Assembly (NCBI GenBank): GCA_031769625.1 | Contig: JAUIMM010000113.1 | Location: 8,800,501 to 8,864,500, forward strand | DNA length: 64,000 bases | Direction: 5' to 3' | DNA from: Taudactylus pleione | Taxonomy: Eukaryota; Chordata; Amphibia; Anura; Myobatrachidae | Shown: piece by piece, positions 1 to 11,077 of the stretch | How the letters are laid out: each line of letters opens with the position of its first letter | How positions within the stretch are numbered: the first letter of the stretch is position 1 | Notes under the pieces: generated by a model | The model's input: only the letters and a program-made list of their open reading frames with translations | The model's database searches: none | What the model was told of the DNA's origin: nothing | Made by a program: the position numbers and the translations under genes

Positions 1-1115
1 TATGCTGAGCACAATGGTAAGCTTTGAAACTTATACAGTATTATCATTTATTTATACCCCTTTTAATGACATGAGATATTTACCAAGTGAGTTGCAATCA
101 CAGTAACAGTAGAGTAACAAATTCATTTATGATTTTGCATGTAAGTGCATTCCTGCGCACAGCTTATTTACTAACATGGTGCAGGTAGCAGAATGGTGAT
201 CTAACGCTTAGCAACCAGTTAGCTATTATTTGATCAATGCCGTGCAAGTTAGGCCAATGAAAGCAAATACCTGATTGCTTACAATGGGGTACAACACTTT
301 TAGGATTTATGTGCCATGTAATTAGGTAAGCGGTAAACGGAAGAGGCAAAAACTAAGATTTGTTGCAAAATGTGTATTGTGTAGGGTTGCACTGAACAGC
401 AGCTCACCAAAGGAGCATTGTGCCTGCACTAGATTGCACTTTCTAACCCTTTCATTGTTAGAGCCCATGTGGAACACAGGAGAACAATGACTATTTATTT
501 GAAATGGGTTACAGGTATCCTAATGTATTTTTCACTATTTTCCTTGATATTGTCGTTGTGGTTAGTAGAGCATTTACCAGCTCTGCAGCGAGTGTTGATA
601 CTGCATCGATAATTGATGTGATTCTTACTTTATATAAACATTGATCCCCAGACAGCATAATGGTATTTTGTTTCTGCAAGAAGAATGACTGTTCTTTTGT
701 TCACACGTGTAGTAGTGACAGCATAGCAGCTAATTAATTTGTAAGTTATTTATTCCTTTGATCCTTGAACTCTACATATCGCACTATTCCACTATCACAA
801 GATATCACAGACTTTCTGCTTCATAAAGATAAGTGCATAGACCTAATGTGTAGCTTGTACACACTTTAAGGAGCTTCCACTGATAAAAGTTAATGTACTG
901 TAACTCCATTTTAGTTACACTTGTACTGAGTTTATATCAAGCTGGTCAAACATTCTGATCATATTTTTCACACTATACAGGTATAGAATGCTCGGGCACT
1001 ATGGGGCGTAGTCATATTATTTTTTTTAAATATTAAGGATTTGCTGAATTTATGTACATGGGACTGCAGCAGAAAATGGAGATATCTACTGTGATCCTCC
1101 GCTTTATTCATGAAC
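1..1115. other. AT-rich stretch, no gene recognised
   Basis: I see no open frame with coding character, no RNA gene and no terminal inverted repeat here. It is AT-rich DNA, probably intron 1 of, or sequence upstream of, the carbonic anhydrase gene whose exon 2 starts at 14532. A search by eye for the carbonic anhydrase exon 1 pattern (Trp-Gly-Tyr close to a GT donor) over 1-14531 found nothing. Confidence 0.6.
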
Positions 1116-1118
1116 ATA

Positions 1119-1626
1119 AGGCCTGATAAAGAGGCGCACACTATTTGCGTGCGCTCGCTCTGAATCAGGGCGTCCCTTTTTAAACAAAATTCCACCCTCC
1201 AGGCCACTCGCACAGCTTGTGCGTGCGGCCTGGCGATGGTCGCGATTATCGCGACCATCGGAATTGCAAGGAGACCCTTGTGGTAGGGTCTCTGCACTCG
1301 CAATGCCAAGTGGACTTCTTGCTCTAATAGAGCAGGAAGTCCACTACTGACATCACAAGTAATGTCAGTAGGGCCACCCACAAATGGCAGGCGTTCCTTC
1401 GGGGACGCCTCTGTTTGTACATCAACTCCCCCTCCCTGCCTACAAAATGGGACGAGCTGTCGATCAACATCGACAGCCGCCCTGTTTTTTGCGAGCCCCG
1501 GAGCAAGTGATTTCTCACTTGCTACGGGGCTTGTGCACGCACGTTGGCACGCCACGCGTGCGCATTGGCCCACCATCATCCCGCTTGCGAGCACAATGCG
1601 CTCGCGAGCAGGTCTGAATCAGGCCC
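1119..1626. mobile_element. Poly-hairpin MITE, GGGCCTGATTCAGA family (copy 1)
   Basis: The left end is AGGCCTGATAAAGA and the right end TCTGAATCAGGCCC, so the ends are inverted repeats. The flanks are ATA (1116-1118) and ATA (1627-1629), a 3-bp TSD as in PIF/Harbinger transposons. The inside is a row of palindromes, for example 1309-1345 and one around 1357. Reading frames inside are by-products of the palindromes. This is the most diverged member of the family in the window. Confidence 0.75.
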
Positions 1627-1732
1627 ATAGTCCACATAGGTTTCTATGCTGTCTGATAAAATGCCAAATGTACCAAGCTCCAGAGTGTAGGGGCACCAAG
1701 AGAGAAGGGGGGGGCAGGTGCTAATTACCAGG

Positions 1733-1809
1733 CCTGGGCCTGTTGGAGGGGCCCAGGACAGCTGCTGTAGGGGACAGCAGTTGTCCTGGGCTCCTCCAAC
1801 AGGCCCAGG
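1733..1809. repeat. Long hairpin palindrome
   Basis: The arms run CCTGGGCCTGTTGGAGG... and ...CCTCCAACAGGCCCAGG around a short centre, with a second inner pairing of CCCAGGACAGCTGCTG with its complement. It may be a small foldback element; no clear TSD was read. Confidence 0.7.
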
Positions 1810-2195
1810 GTGGGTACAGCCACTTCTGAGGAAAACCTAAGAGTACCTGGGCTAAGTGAATGTCTCCATGTTCAGATGGCATTAGTCATTGTAACCTATG
1901 GGTTACTTTCCGCAAAACATTCGGGACAGGGATCAATAGAGTACTCCCCAGCAATGGGCGCTCACACACTCATGATCTGATGACCACGCATGCGCTTTAG
2001 CACCACTGGCTCTAGAACTAGGAAGCAAGGTGATTGCATTGGTGATCGCTATCAGAGCCCCTGTCCATGGATGGGAAAATTGTGAAATGACGCCGATCTT
2101 TAATCATAATACCGCAATAAGGAGTGATAAGAAATTATTATTATTGGACCAAGTCCTGATATTTTATAAATGTAGTTTTTTTATAATTTTTATTA

Positions 2196-2339
2196 GAGAT
2201 GAGCGGTCTTGTTTTACTTGGTTATGTTCAGATCTCAAAAATTTTATCTTATTGACTATCAACTCTCACATGTTTTGGATAGCCAATAAGATAAATCCGA
2301 GATTGAAATGAACCGAGTCAAATCCAAACTGCTCATCTC
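2196..2339. mobile_element. GAGATGAGCGG MITE with TA target (copy 1)
   Basis: Imperfect terminal repeats GAGATGAGCGG and its complement lie about 145 bp apart. The left flank is TA and the right flank TT. Two other copies at 13975 and 27739 also start next to TA, which suggests a Tc1/mariner-type non-autonomous element. The inner part includes TTTTGGATAGCCAATAAGAT, shared in altered form by all three copies. Confidence 0.7.
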
Positions 2340-2341
2340 TT

Positions 2342-3294
2342 GGTGGAGCTCGGTAAGTCTGACAGCTTTGCAGCCCCCCATAGAAATTCATGTGAAACTT
2401 TTTCACATATATTGGTATTCAACAAAAATTTTGAACAAAAAGATATTACAGGCTAGACAGGAGGTTGACAAATGGACAGTATAGTCTACATTATTGTGTA
2501 TTATGCCAGATCACAAGTATGTAAGCTCGGGGATGGAGGGACCGTCCACCGAGCTTACACACTGAAAGATCTAGTTTTTTTTAATAAAACAAGGCGCATG
2601 CAAAATTAGTGGTTATCTTATTTAGTGATAAAGTGATATCCTATTGGGTACAATATTTTGTAGGCCATATCCTGTACAAAGGGGACAAGCCCATTCGTAG
2701 TATTGTACTGAATTCATCAACTAGCAAGCACAAGCCTCGATACAATTTTTTAATGGCGATGAACATCCAGAAATGCTAAACCAATGACCAGGGCTGCTGA
2801 GAGTAACCTCAAGCTCCAGTACAGCTGCTTGTAATCACCCCATCATCAGTCACCCCCAGAGGCTGTGCTTTCAATTTTTGGGAAAGCTGGTGCACAGTCT
2901 AGAAGAGGCCCCTTTGCATCTATCTTTGCAGGAGGAATATCAACACATTCACCAAGGCTTTCAATTATTAATTGTCACAATTCTGTTGTAATAGGTAGCT
3001 ATGGGGGAGATGCATTAACATGCCCTTTTGCTTTTTCCCCATTTACACAAGGCCTCAATTCTGTTTACCAAGAACCTGGTGTAACCACTGATGGAGATGT
3101 CAATACAGTGAGTGATCCTGGTCAGGCCAGAAGTAACAGCAATGCTACAGAAATGCTCAAAATGGGTGGAGGACTACCTAAATTATTATAAGGAGATGGT
3201 GACCACATGTTATGCCCTGGGCCTTGTACACATAGGCCCAGATGATGTACAGATGTGTCCTAGCGTTTTTGCACCATATGTCATCAGACGCATG
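2342..3294. other. No gene recognised
   Basis: No coding or RNA feature is supported. A short frame at 2865-3191 shows no recognisable domain. A small inverted repeat lies near 2522-2568 (AAGCTCGG... and CCGAGCTT). Confidence 0.5.
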
Positions 3295-3302
3295 GTGAAA
3301 CC

Positions 3303-3635
3303 CAGTGTCAGACTGGGGCATGAAGGACCCAAAGGGGGAATGCAGTGGTAGGGGCCCATGCTTAAAGGGTGTGGCCAGCCTCCAGAGGGGTGTGGCCAGC
3401 CACCACAGAGGCTTGGCTAACCATTATAGAGATCACAGCCTGCAGACAACATGGATACTACAGTGCATGGTTTGTTCATCCATGTTCCTGCCAGGTAACT
3501 GACTCTGTAATAGAGTAACAATGTATAATTCAAGTGCACTGTCTGAAACCTGTCGTTAGAAGAGGAGGTGAGGCCCTCAGGTAGTAGGGCCCACCAGGGA
3601 TTTCCCCTGTAACCCTGTGGGCCAGTCTGACCCTG
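3303..3635. mobile_element. hAT non-autonomous element, CAGTGTCAGACTGGGGC type (copy 1)
   Basis: The left end is CAGTGTCAGACTGGGGC and the right end GGGCCAGTCTGACCCTG. It is flanked by a perfect 8-bp duplication, GTGAAACC at 3295-3302 and 3636-3643, the mark of hAT transposition. There is no transposase frame. A second copy of the family is at 15658. Confidence 0.9.
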
Positions 3636-3850
3636 GTGAAACCTAGACACCATGCCATGTATAGCTAGTTTCAGACTTTGGCACATTAGCATCTTTCTCA
3701 CAATGCATAGTGTCTTTTTTGCATCATGCTCTCATACAAACAGGATTGTAGTGTACTGAGGGTTTTCAATTAGTGCTTTTCTCGCAATAGTAACAGAGTA
3801 AATTTGTGCAATGCTGCGCGGCGGTGGCTCAGTCATATTGACCCATGGTC

Positions 3851-5296
3851 CAGTGGCGTAACTAGGGTATTTGGAGCCCAGGGCAAATTTGAAAAGGGAG
3901 CCCCCCCCCCATGTGTGCGCGCCGAAGGCGCGTGGTCACTTAAAAATGGGGCGTGTCAACATGACACACCCCTTTATTTTCAAACTGAACATTCCTATCC
4001 ATATGCACCTTAACCCCAGTAGTACCCCCTATACAGTACCTCCAGTATGCAGTTGTGGTCCCTCTCATGCAGGCCCATAGTAGTGCCCCTTATACAGTAT
4101 CCTCAGTAGTGGTCCCTCTTATACAGCCCCCAATTAGTTCCCCTTACTAAGTACCCCCAGTAGTGGCCCCCCAAATGCAGTGCCCCACGTAGTGTTCCCC
4201 CTTATGCAGTGCCCCCAGTAGCAGTCCCCACAATGCAGTGCGCCCAGTAGCGGTATCCCCTTATGCAGTGCCCTTTTATATAGTGCCCCCAGCAGTAGTC
4301 CCCCCCATGCAGTTTTCCCAGTAGTGGTCCCCTTATGCAGGCACCCTGTAGTGATCCCCCCTATCTAGTGCCCCCTGTAGTGGTCCCCGCAGTGCCCCTA
4401 GCAGTAAGCCCCTTATATAGTGCCTCTAGCAGTAGTGTCCCCCCCTCCCATGCAGTGCCCCCAGTAGTGGTCCCCCTGATGCAGGCTCCCAGTAGTGACC
4501 CCCCCCTATCCAGTGGTCCCTGTAGTGGCCCTTCCTATTATTGCCCCCAGTAGTGGTCCCCCGAGTGCAGTGCCTCTAGTAATACTAGGCCCCTTTTAGA
4601 ATGCCCCCAGTGGTAGTCCCCCCCCCAAGTAGTAGTCCCCAGTAGAGTACCCCCCCCCAGTATAGGTCCTCCCAATGGCACCCCCAGTAGAGGTCCCCCC
4701 CAGTAGTAGCCAACCCCTCCCCCGTTGAGCAGATAGGTTTAAAAATAAATAAATATATATAAAAATATACTTACCTGATTCCACGCTGCTCCTGCTCCTG
4801 TCCGCGACGCCGCTCCCGACCACCAGTCCGCCCGGGCTGGCGCGCTCAGCATTATGGGACTGACGTCATGACGTCATGACGTAAGTTCCATTACCCACTG
4901 CAGGAGCCGGACGGAAGTCCGGCTCTTGCAGTGGGTGCTGCAGCAGTCAATGAAAGTCTATCTGACTCTCATTGGCTGCTGTTTAACACACGCATCGCCG
5001 CCAGCGCTGGCGGCGATGCGTCTGTTATGCACAGCCTGAGCCCGCCTCCTGGCGCTATTGGGCAAGCGCTCAGGGGGAGGGAACGGGCTCAGGCGTGCAG
5101 CACAGGACCGGCGCTGGAAGCCTAGCGCCGGTCCTGTGCAAATGTGTAGCGCTGACCGCACTCATTGCGGTCGGCGCTACACTGGCTATCTAGGGCGGGC
5201 GGGCCGGTACCGTGGCCGGCGGCGCCCCCCCCGCGGCGCCGGTCCAACGGTGCCCAGGGCACGAACCCCGCTCGCCCTGCCCTAGTTACGCCACTG
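3851..5296. mobile_element. hAT non-autonomous element, CAGTGGCGTAACTAGGG type
   Basis: The ends CAGTGGCGTAACTAGGG and CCCTAGTTACGCCACTG are inverted repeats. The 8-bp flanks CCATGGTC (3843-3850) and CTATGGTC (5297-5304) differ at one base. The inside holds a degenerate tandem array (about 4020-4700) of CAGTAGTGGTCCCC-like units, then GC-rich hairpins from about 4900 to 5230, for example CATCGCCGCCAGCG with its complement. No transposase is present. Confidence 0.9.
4020..4700. repeat. Degenerate tandem repeat inside the hAT element
   Basis: Imperfect units of roughly 25-35 bp are built on CCCCAGTAGTGGTCCCCT and TTATGCAGTG. They are confined to the hAT element and do not code; the open frames within simply follow the repeat. 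Confidence 0.75.
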
Positions 5297-5536
5297 CTAT
5301 GGTCTCTTGCCTTTTTCTCACATTAGCGTCCTTATCACACAGCTATAGCTGGCAAATCCACTAGTGGGTTACAGGGTACACATTTTTGTGTATTTCATTT
5401 AGTGCATTAGCAGTGCAACACAGACATCAATTCAGTAAAAAAAAACAAAAAAACTGAGCAATGGGATACATGGGCAGCTTGGTTGTATTTTTCATGGTGA
5501 GCAAAACGGGGTTACTTGGTGCAATTTGAGGATACA

Positions 5537-5934
5537 GGGCCTGATTCAGCAGAGGACAGAGTTGCTATCGCAGCTGCTAACATGGTAGCAGCTGCCACAG
5601 CACTAATATGGTAAAGTAGCAGGGATCGCCATTCCTCCTGCATGCATTGCGTCCTAGGTTGCAGCATTGGATCATCTGCTAGCCCATCAGCCTTCTAAGT
5701 GACCTAAGTTATCCTGGCCCCTTCACTCCTCCCCCCCAATGGTGGCGGCACGCTTCCGTTTTGGGAAATGGAAGCTGTTGCCGCCCCCTCCCCACCCAGA
5801 GATGGCAGCAGACTGTCAATCACTGACGGTCTGCTGCCGGACTGCATGTGCAGACCGCACTGGGCATGCACAGATTCCCAACCATTGGGAATCTGCGCTA
5901 TTTTTCCCACTGCGTTCTCTGCTGAATCAGGCCC
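5537..5934. mobile_element. GGGCCTGATTCAG MITE (short copy)
   Basis: The left end is GGGCCTGATTCAGCAGAG and the right end CTCTGCTGAATCAGGCCC. The 3-bp TSD is ACA (5534-5536 and 5935-5937). The inside has further inverted pairs, for example GTTGCCGCCCCC region pieces and CGGTCTGCTG. Same termini as the other Harbinger-like MITEs here. Confidence 0.85.
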
Positions 5935-6321
5935 ACAGTATGTTAGCAGGGACACATATGTAGAGTTGGATAAGGGTGCATTTGTGTGTTGCAGTTCTGT
6001 GTGTCACAAAAATGTGTTACACTGTGCATGTGCAATACTTGTGCCGGTATTCAGAGTGAGTCCCTTTCTCTAGGAGATGCGTTCTTGTGTAAGTGCAGTA
6101 CAGAAAGGGTGTGGAGTAGTAAGTTTACCTTACAGTACCCAGCTTAGCTGCCCACATATTTAGGTCTACAGCTACATTTGAAATGTGGAACTTGTAGGTG
6201 TATATTGATGTAGTTCTATGCTTGTCATGCATGTTCTAACTTGGGCACTTGTTACACTGTCAATTAAATTTGAGTTGGTCCTAAGTGATACATCCCAACT
6301 GTTCCGATTTAAGGGGGCAAC

Positions 6322-6800
6322 CATAGGCAAACGCAGGGGGGGTTTCCGTCTGCCTGGAAACCCCCCTCCCCAGCCCACACCATGATCATAGAAAGAGTAA
6401 TGTAATAGAATGTTACTAGTGCTGAATTTTCTTCACAGTATCACAAATGAAATAAGCACCACCTGTGGATCTTTTAACATGCATCAGTCAGTAATAAATA
6501 ACTTGTGCACCAGCTAGGAGATATGGAAACCATTCACTGTTAGGGATGCCCTGCTCTGGAATGGTGCCCACATCTAAAACAAATACATTCAGCTCAGGAA
6601 GGATGGCCCTACTGCCGCATCTAATAGCTTATTGTGATAGCTGGTCCTGTATATGCTGGAATTATGACACACAATACACTATGTATGATGCATATTAAAG
6701 CTGGTTAGGGCTAATTCTACCCTCTTCATGGACTGGCCACACTCACTCTAAATTCAAGCATTTGGAAACCCCCCTTCTAGAAATCCTGCGTTTGCCACTG
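6322..6800. mobile_element. DNA transposon with TIR CAGTGGCAAACGCAGG and 5-bp TSD (copy 1)
   Basis: The left end CATAGGCAAACGCAGG and right end CCTGCGTTTGCCACTG are inverted repeats. The flanks are GCAAC (6317-6321) and GCAAC (6801-6805). A sister copy at 12938 has a different perfect 5-bp duplication. A 5-bp TSD fits the hAT5-like group better than classic 8-bp hAT; that assignment is inference. No coding sequence. Confidence 0.8.
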
Positions 6801-7189
6801 GCAACCCTGATATTAGGGGACTGTTTGTTATCTTGATTCGGAGACAGTTGATTGATAAGGCCCCTTTGATGCCATGCTTAAGGGTTTTTTAGGATAGAAC
6901 AAGGGGGATGAGAGTGGCCCAATGCCTCCAAAGTACAAGACACAACTTGCAGGGTGAAGTGACATGCCCTCAATGTGATGTGACATGTTCCCTTTTTCCT
7001 TGCACACACTCTGTTCCGATTCCCAGATCCTGGAAGCTGGGAGGTACCTGTCACGCCTGAGGGTTGGAGTTGGTTTGAACAGGCGTGGGAAGGTGAAGTG
7101 GAGACTGAAGAGGCGTGTATGATGCTGGGTGGTTTGAACCAGCTCTTCCTCATGTGATGAGGGTTAGCCAGTAGGCGAGAACAGATATG

Positions 7190-7700
7190 GAACAACATTA
7201 TTATACTGGAAGTTGAATTGGAACTGTAGTTGATGATATTGGAATGGAACCGATGTTGAAGATTTCGGACTAGAACTGATGATGAGGAACTGGATTGGAA
7301 CTGATTATGTTGAATCGGATTGAAACCGTGGATGCAGAGCTGATGATGCAAAACTGATGAGGTAGAATTGTATAGGAGCCGATGCTTGTAGATCTGGATT
7401 GGAAATGATGTTTGGAGTTATTGGATTGGGACCAATGGTTGGAGATATCGGATAAGAACCGATGGATGGGCATAGCGGATTGGGACTGATGTTTGGAGGT
7501 ATGGGATTGGGACCGATGTATATAGGTATCGGATTGGGACCATTGTTGGAGACATCGGATTGAGACCGATGTTGGAGATATCGGATTGGGACTGATGTTT
7601 GGTGGTTTTGGACTGGAACTGATGGTAACAGGTATAGGCAAAAACCAATGGTAACAGTTATGGGCTGGAACCGATAGTAACAGGCATCAGCTAGGAACAA
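7190..7700. repeat. Degenerate minisatellite, about 33-bp unit
   Basis: Tandem units resemble GGATTGGGACCGATG with spacers such as TTGGAGATATC, about 15 diverged copies. On the minus strand all frames stay open, giving Pro/Ser/Ile-rich frames that follow the repeat and are not evidence of a gene. Confidence 0.8.
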
Positions 7701-7818
7701 TGGTAACACTAGAAGCAAGTCCTGTAGATAGACCAAACTGGATCACTGGGATAGATGGAGACTTGTATTCACCAGACTGGAACTCGATTTGGATGGACTG
7801 GGACCATACAGATACAGT

Positions 7819-8420
7819 GGACCTCATTCAGAGTCGGTCGTTGCGGCCGCACGGTCGTACGGGAAAAGGGGCCGGATATGCAAATGATTCCCTCGCAAGT
7901 TGCGTCCCTAAGTTCGGATCGGTAGCTGGCTGACCAAGGGGAGGAAGCGGCCGGAAGACAAAATAATATGCGCCCTTCTCGTACGCATTACACGTCATCT
8001 CCGGGCATATAAGGATTAATCGAGACCATCGAGAACCATCGGAACTGGTCGTAGAGCTTAAGGTTGACCATACCCTCTCTTAAGCTCTACGATCAGGTCA
8101 GTGTGAAAACCTCCCATGTCACATGTAGCATGACGCTACTTTGTTAATTATGCACTCCCATAAAACGCCGTTCGCATAATTAGGAACGCCTGCGTTCGGA
8201 TTTCCACTCCCCCATTTTCAAGCACCTTCTTCTGTTACCACCTACAAACGCCTCAATCTGTCACTCAAACTACCGACCTGGCTGTGTTCAAGGAGAGAGA
8301 AATTTCTGATCGTAGCAGCAAGTTTGCGCACGCGCATTGCGAACTTTACGCATGCGCAGTTCAGCGAACATCGGTGGCATACGACCGTGCGGCCGCAACG
8401 GCCGACTCTGAATGAGGTCC
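7819..8420. mobile_element. CTCATTCAGAG MITE, large-hairpin subfamily (copy A)
   Basis: The left end is GGACCTCATTCAGAGTCGG and the right end CCGACTCTGAATGAGGTCC, a clean inverted repeat that continues into GTTGCGGCCGCACGGTCG and its complement. The flanks AGT and AGA match only in part, so the TSD is uncertain. It is related to the copies at 8637, 17243 and 27904. Confidence 0.8.
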
Positions 8421-8636
8421 AGAGTACCTGGGAGCTCAGAACGGAGATGTACCTTCAGCAGAAGCGACATGTACTGGCAATGTGGGCCAGTCAGGAAATG
8501 GAATTTATAGGACTGAGTCTCCGGGGATTGGATGTTGTGATTAGCTGGTTCGGATGCAGCACTCTGAGTGGTGGAAGAGAGCCAAGTGACTAAATCCAAG
8601 ATGGTTGCGCCCATACTGAGTTTTGGAGGGAACTCT

Positions 8637-9152
8637 GGGCCTGATTCAGAGCCGCTCGTAAGCGGCCGCTCGTTCGTTCTGACCGATGTTCGCACATCTG
8701 CGCATGCGTACGGATTGTAATACGCATGCGCGAACCAGTCAGTGCGTCCGAAAATCGTTTGTTCGCTATATAGCGAATGCCTGCTGTTTTGAGTGACAGA
8801 AGGAGGCGTATGTGGGTGGTAACAGTGGAAGGTGCTTGAAAACGGGGGTGTGGAATTCGAACGCAGGTGTGCTTAAAGGTCAAAACGGGCGTTTTAAGGG
8901 AGTGCATAATTAATACAGCAGCGTCATTGACCACGTCACAGTTCATACGCTGTTCGATGTACTCGATTAATCTAATAAATAGCGGACATGACGTATGGTG
9001 CAAGCGGCAAGGGGGCGTATTTTTCAAAATTACAACCGCAAGTTTTGCTCGCTCGTTCAGACTTAGAGGCGTGAACAGACCGCAATTAGCGAACGGTTCA
9101 TTTGAATAGCCACCCCTTGTTTTAGAACGAACGACCGCCCTGAATGAGGGCC
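8637..9152. mobile_element. GGGCCTGATTCAGAG MITE, large-hairpin subfamily (copy B)
   Basis: The left end GGGCCTGATTCAGAGCC and right end CTGAATGAGGGCC are inverted. A perfect 3-bp TSD, TCT, lies at 8634-8636 and 9153-9155. The inside closely resembles the inverted copy at 17243-17841 and the copy at 27904-28472, including CATTAATTATGCACTCC-like and GATGTACTCGATTAAT segments. Confidence 0.9.
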
Positions 9153-9155
9153 TCT

Positions 9156-10419
9156 GACTTGTAGCCTGAGTGCTAGCATGCTGATCAAATACACTACACT
9201 GAGAACAGAGCGCTGCGGAAAGCCACTTCTATGTCCAAATGTAGAACACTGGGAGTACAGAGCAGGAACAGTGTGGACAGAACTCATATCCAGGTGGATG
9301 CGATGTGTAGTGCGGCCGGACCTCTGTGTCATCCGGGTGTGATGTGCAGTCACAGCGCGAGCGGACCTCAGCGCTAGCCAGATACAAACATTGCAGAGGT
9401 AAAACACAGGAGAAACTAATAGAATATGAGACAAATTAGTCAGGTTCATGACAGTATCCTTAAGTGTAATGCAAATACGGGTCGACATATTTAATGCACC
9501 AGTGGTTATTTGCTTTGTTCCAAGTTTGCAAAAATATGTGCAACTGTAAATCACCCCGACAGTGTACAGTATATATCCGGACCCAGGAACCGATTAGCAT
9601 GATCGGGCAGTCAGACTTTCACTGATAGTTTGGGAGATAAATGATGGCGGACACGGGAACAGTGGTTACGCAACTGGGAGCCTAAAATTTCATGTTAAAG
9701 GTCCCTGCTCTCTAAAGCTTACAATCAATGGTGCTGCAGCTGAGCTGGTTGTAGGATCACACAGTAAATGATATAACACTTTTCAGCCAAACTAAAAAAA
9801 TCAATAAAAGAAAACAGTCTGACTTTATTCTAATCTTCAGAACACACTTTTAAAATGGAATTTATGGAATGTAAGATAAGAGTCAAGACTACATGTGACT
9901 AGCAGCATTTCTCACTTTGCGATACAATTGAGTCATTTTACATGTACTGTATTTAGAAGAGCCATAACAGAGCATTAATATGTTGAGTGTCATTTAGCAT
10001 GTACAGTATTTATTTTAAGTGCAAATCCCTGTATTTATGAGAATTTGTTGAGGATATATTGACATCAGTATAAAAAGCACATTTGGTGGATTTGCTACAT
10101 AACATATTTTATATTTGTCGGTAATATAAAAGTAAAATCTCTTGGTATACATTTGTGTTAATAGAATATACATTTCATATTCAGCAAAAAGGGGGTTTTA
10201 CAGTTAAAGTAGTGAAAATGTGAAATGAACTATTGACAAGATGTACAATGATTAAGATGTTTTCCAGTCTGATGTTACATTTTAATGGCTTAAATTACAC
10301 ATTTTAATTCAACCTGCAATTCATGTTATCATCATGACAAATTTATGCACTAAAGCATGGCACAAACTAATGCTTTGAATGAAGATATGGCTTCCCCCTA
10401 TTTAAGAAGCCTAACAGAC
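9156..10419. other. AT-rich stretch, no gene recognised
   Basis: No domain, RNA gene or clear repeat boundary is seen. The frame at 9063-9554 on the minus strand has no recognisable family signature and partly overlaps the MITE end. Confidence 0.5.
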
Positions 10420-10422
10420 TCA

Positions 10423-10972
10423 GGGCCTGATTCAGACCCGCTCGCGAGCGCTGTGCGCTCGCAAGCGGGTCGATGGCGCCCTAGTGCGCATGCGCACGAC
10501 GGAGGCTGCTCCGTCGTGCGCATGCGCGAGACCCGGCTAGCGACGGGGAAGCCGTCGCTCCGGGTCTCGCACCAAAGGGGGCGTGCTGTCGATGGTGAGT
10601 GACAGAACGCCCCCTTTGGTGGGCGTGCCGGGGGCGTGGCTGCCAGACGGAGGCGTTCCCATGGGAACGCCTACCGTCTGGGTCCGGCCCCACTGACATC
10701 ACTAGTGATGTCAGTGGGAGTGATTTTGGCTCTTATAGAGCCAAAATCACTCCAGGGCTTGCGGTCACCGAGACCCTACCGCAGGGTCTCGTCGCAAGCC
10801 CGATGGTCGCAATGGTCTTGACCATCGCGACCATCTTTTTGGCCGCTCGCATATGCTGTGGGTGGTCACCCACAGCTATGCGAGCGGCCAGAAGGCCGCT
10901 CCAAGTTTAGGTAGGAGGGCCCTGATTCAGAGCGAGCGCTCTGGTCAGAGCGTCCGGCTCTGAATCAGGCCC
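10423..10972. mobile_element. Poly-hairpin MITE (copy 2, best preserved)
   Basis: The ends are GGGCCTGATTCAGACCCG and CGGCTCTGAATCAGGCCC, with a perfect TSD TCA (10420-10422 and 10973-10975). Almost the whole length is a chain of separate hairpins: around 10440, 10490, 10528-10568, 10574-10620, 10650-10682, 10690-10716, 10718-10752, 10757-10800, 10801-10834, 10841-10890, and a compound hairpin at the right end from about 10919. There is no protein-coding potential beyond palindrome by-products. It is GC- and CpG-rich in an AT-rich setting. Confidence 0.9.
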
Positions 10973-11077
10973 TCAAGCAATAACTTTCCTGTGGGAAAAC
11001 CTATTTTCAAATTGTTAATGAAAAATGTGTTAATTAAATACAGCATTTTTTCATTTATAGTTATATTAAAATAAAAG

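Noticed and set aside
284..300. Possible carbonic anhydrase exon 1 (ATGGGGTACA and similar)
   Set aside because: Codons give Trp-Gly-Thr, not Trp-Gly-Tyr, and no donor in the right phase follows. Other TGGGG sites in 1-14531 also fail.
3820..3840. A tRNA-derived SINE head (GGCGGTGGCTCAGT)
   Set aside because: Only the short phrase resembles a tRNA box A region; no box B or tail at the right spacing was seen.
4335..4553. Coding frame in the CCCCAGTAGTGG array
   Set aside because: It lies within a TSD-bounded hAT element and follows its degenerate tandem repeat.
7270..7736. Overlapping minus-strand frames of 76-143 residues
   Set aside because: They follow the 33-bp repeat at 7190-7700 and show no family signature.
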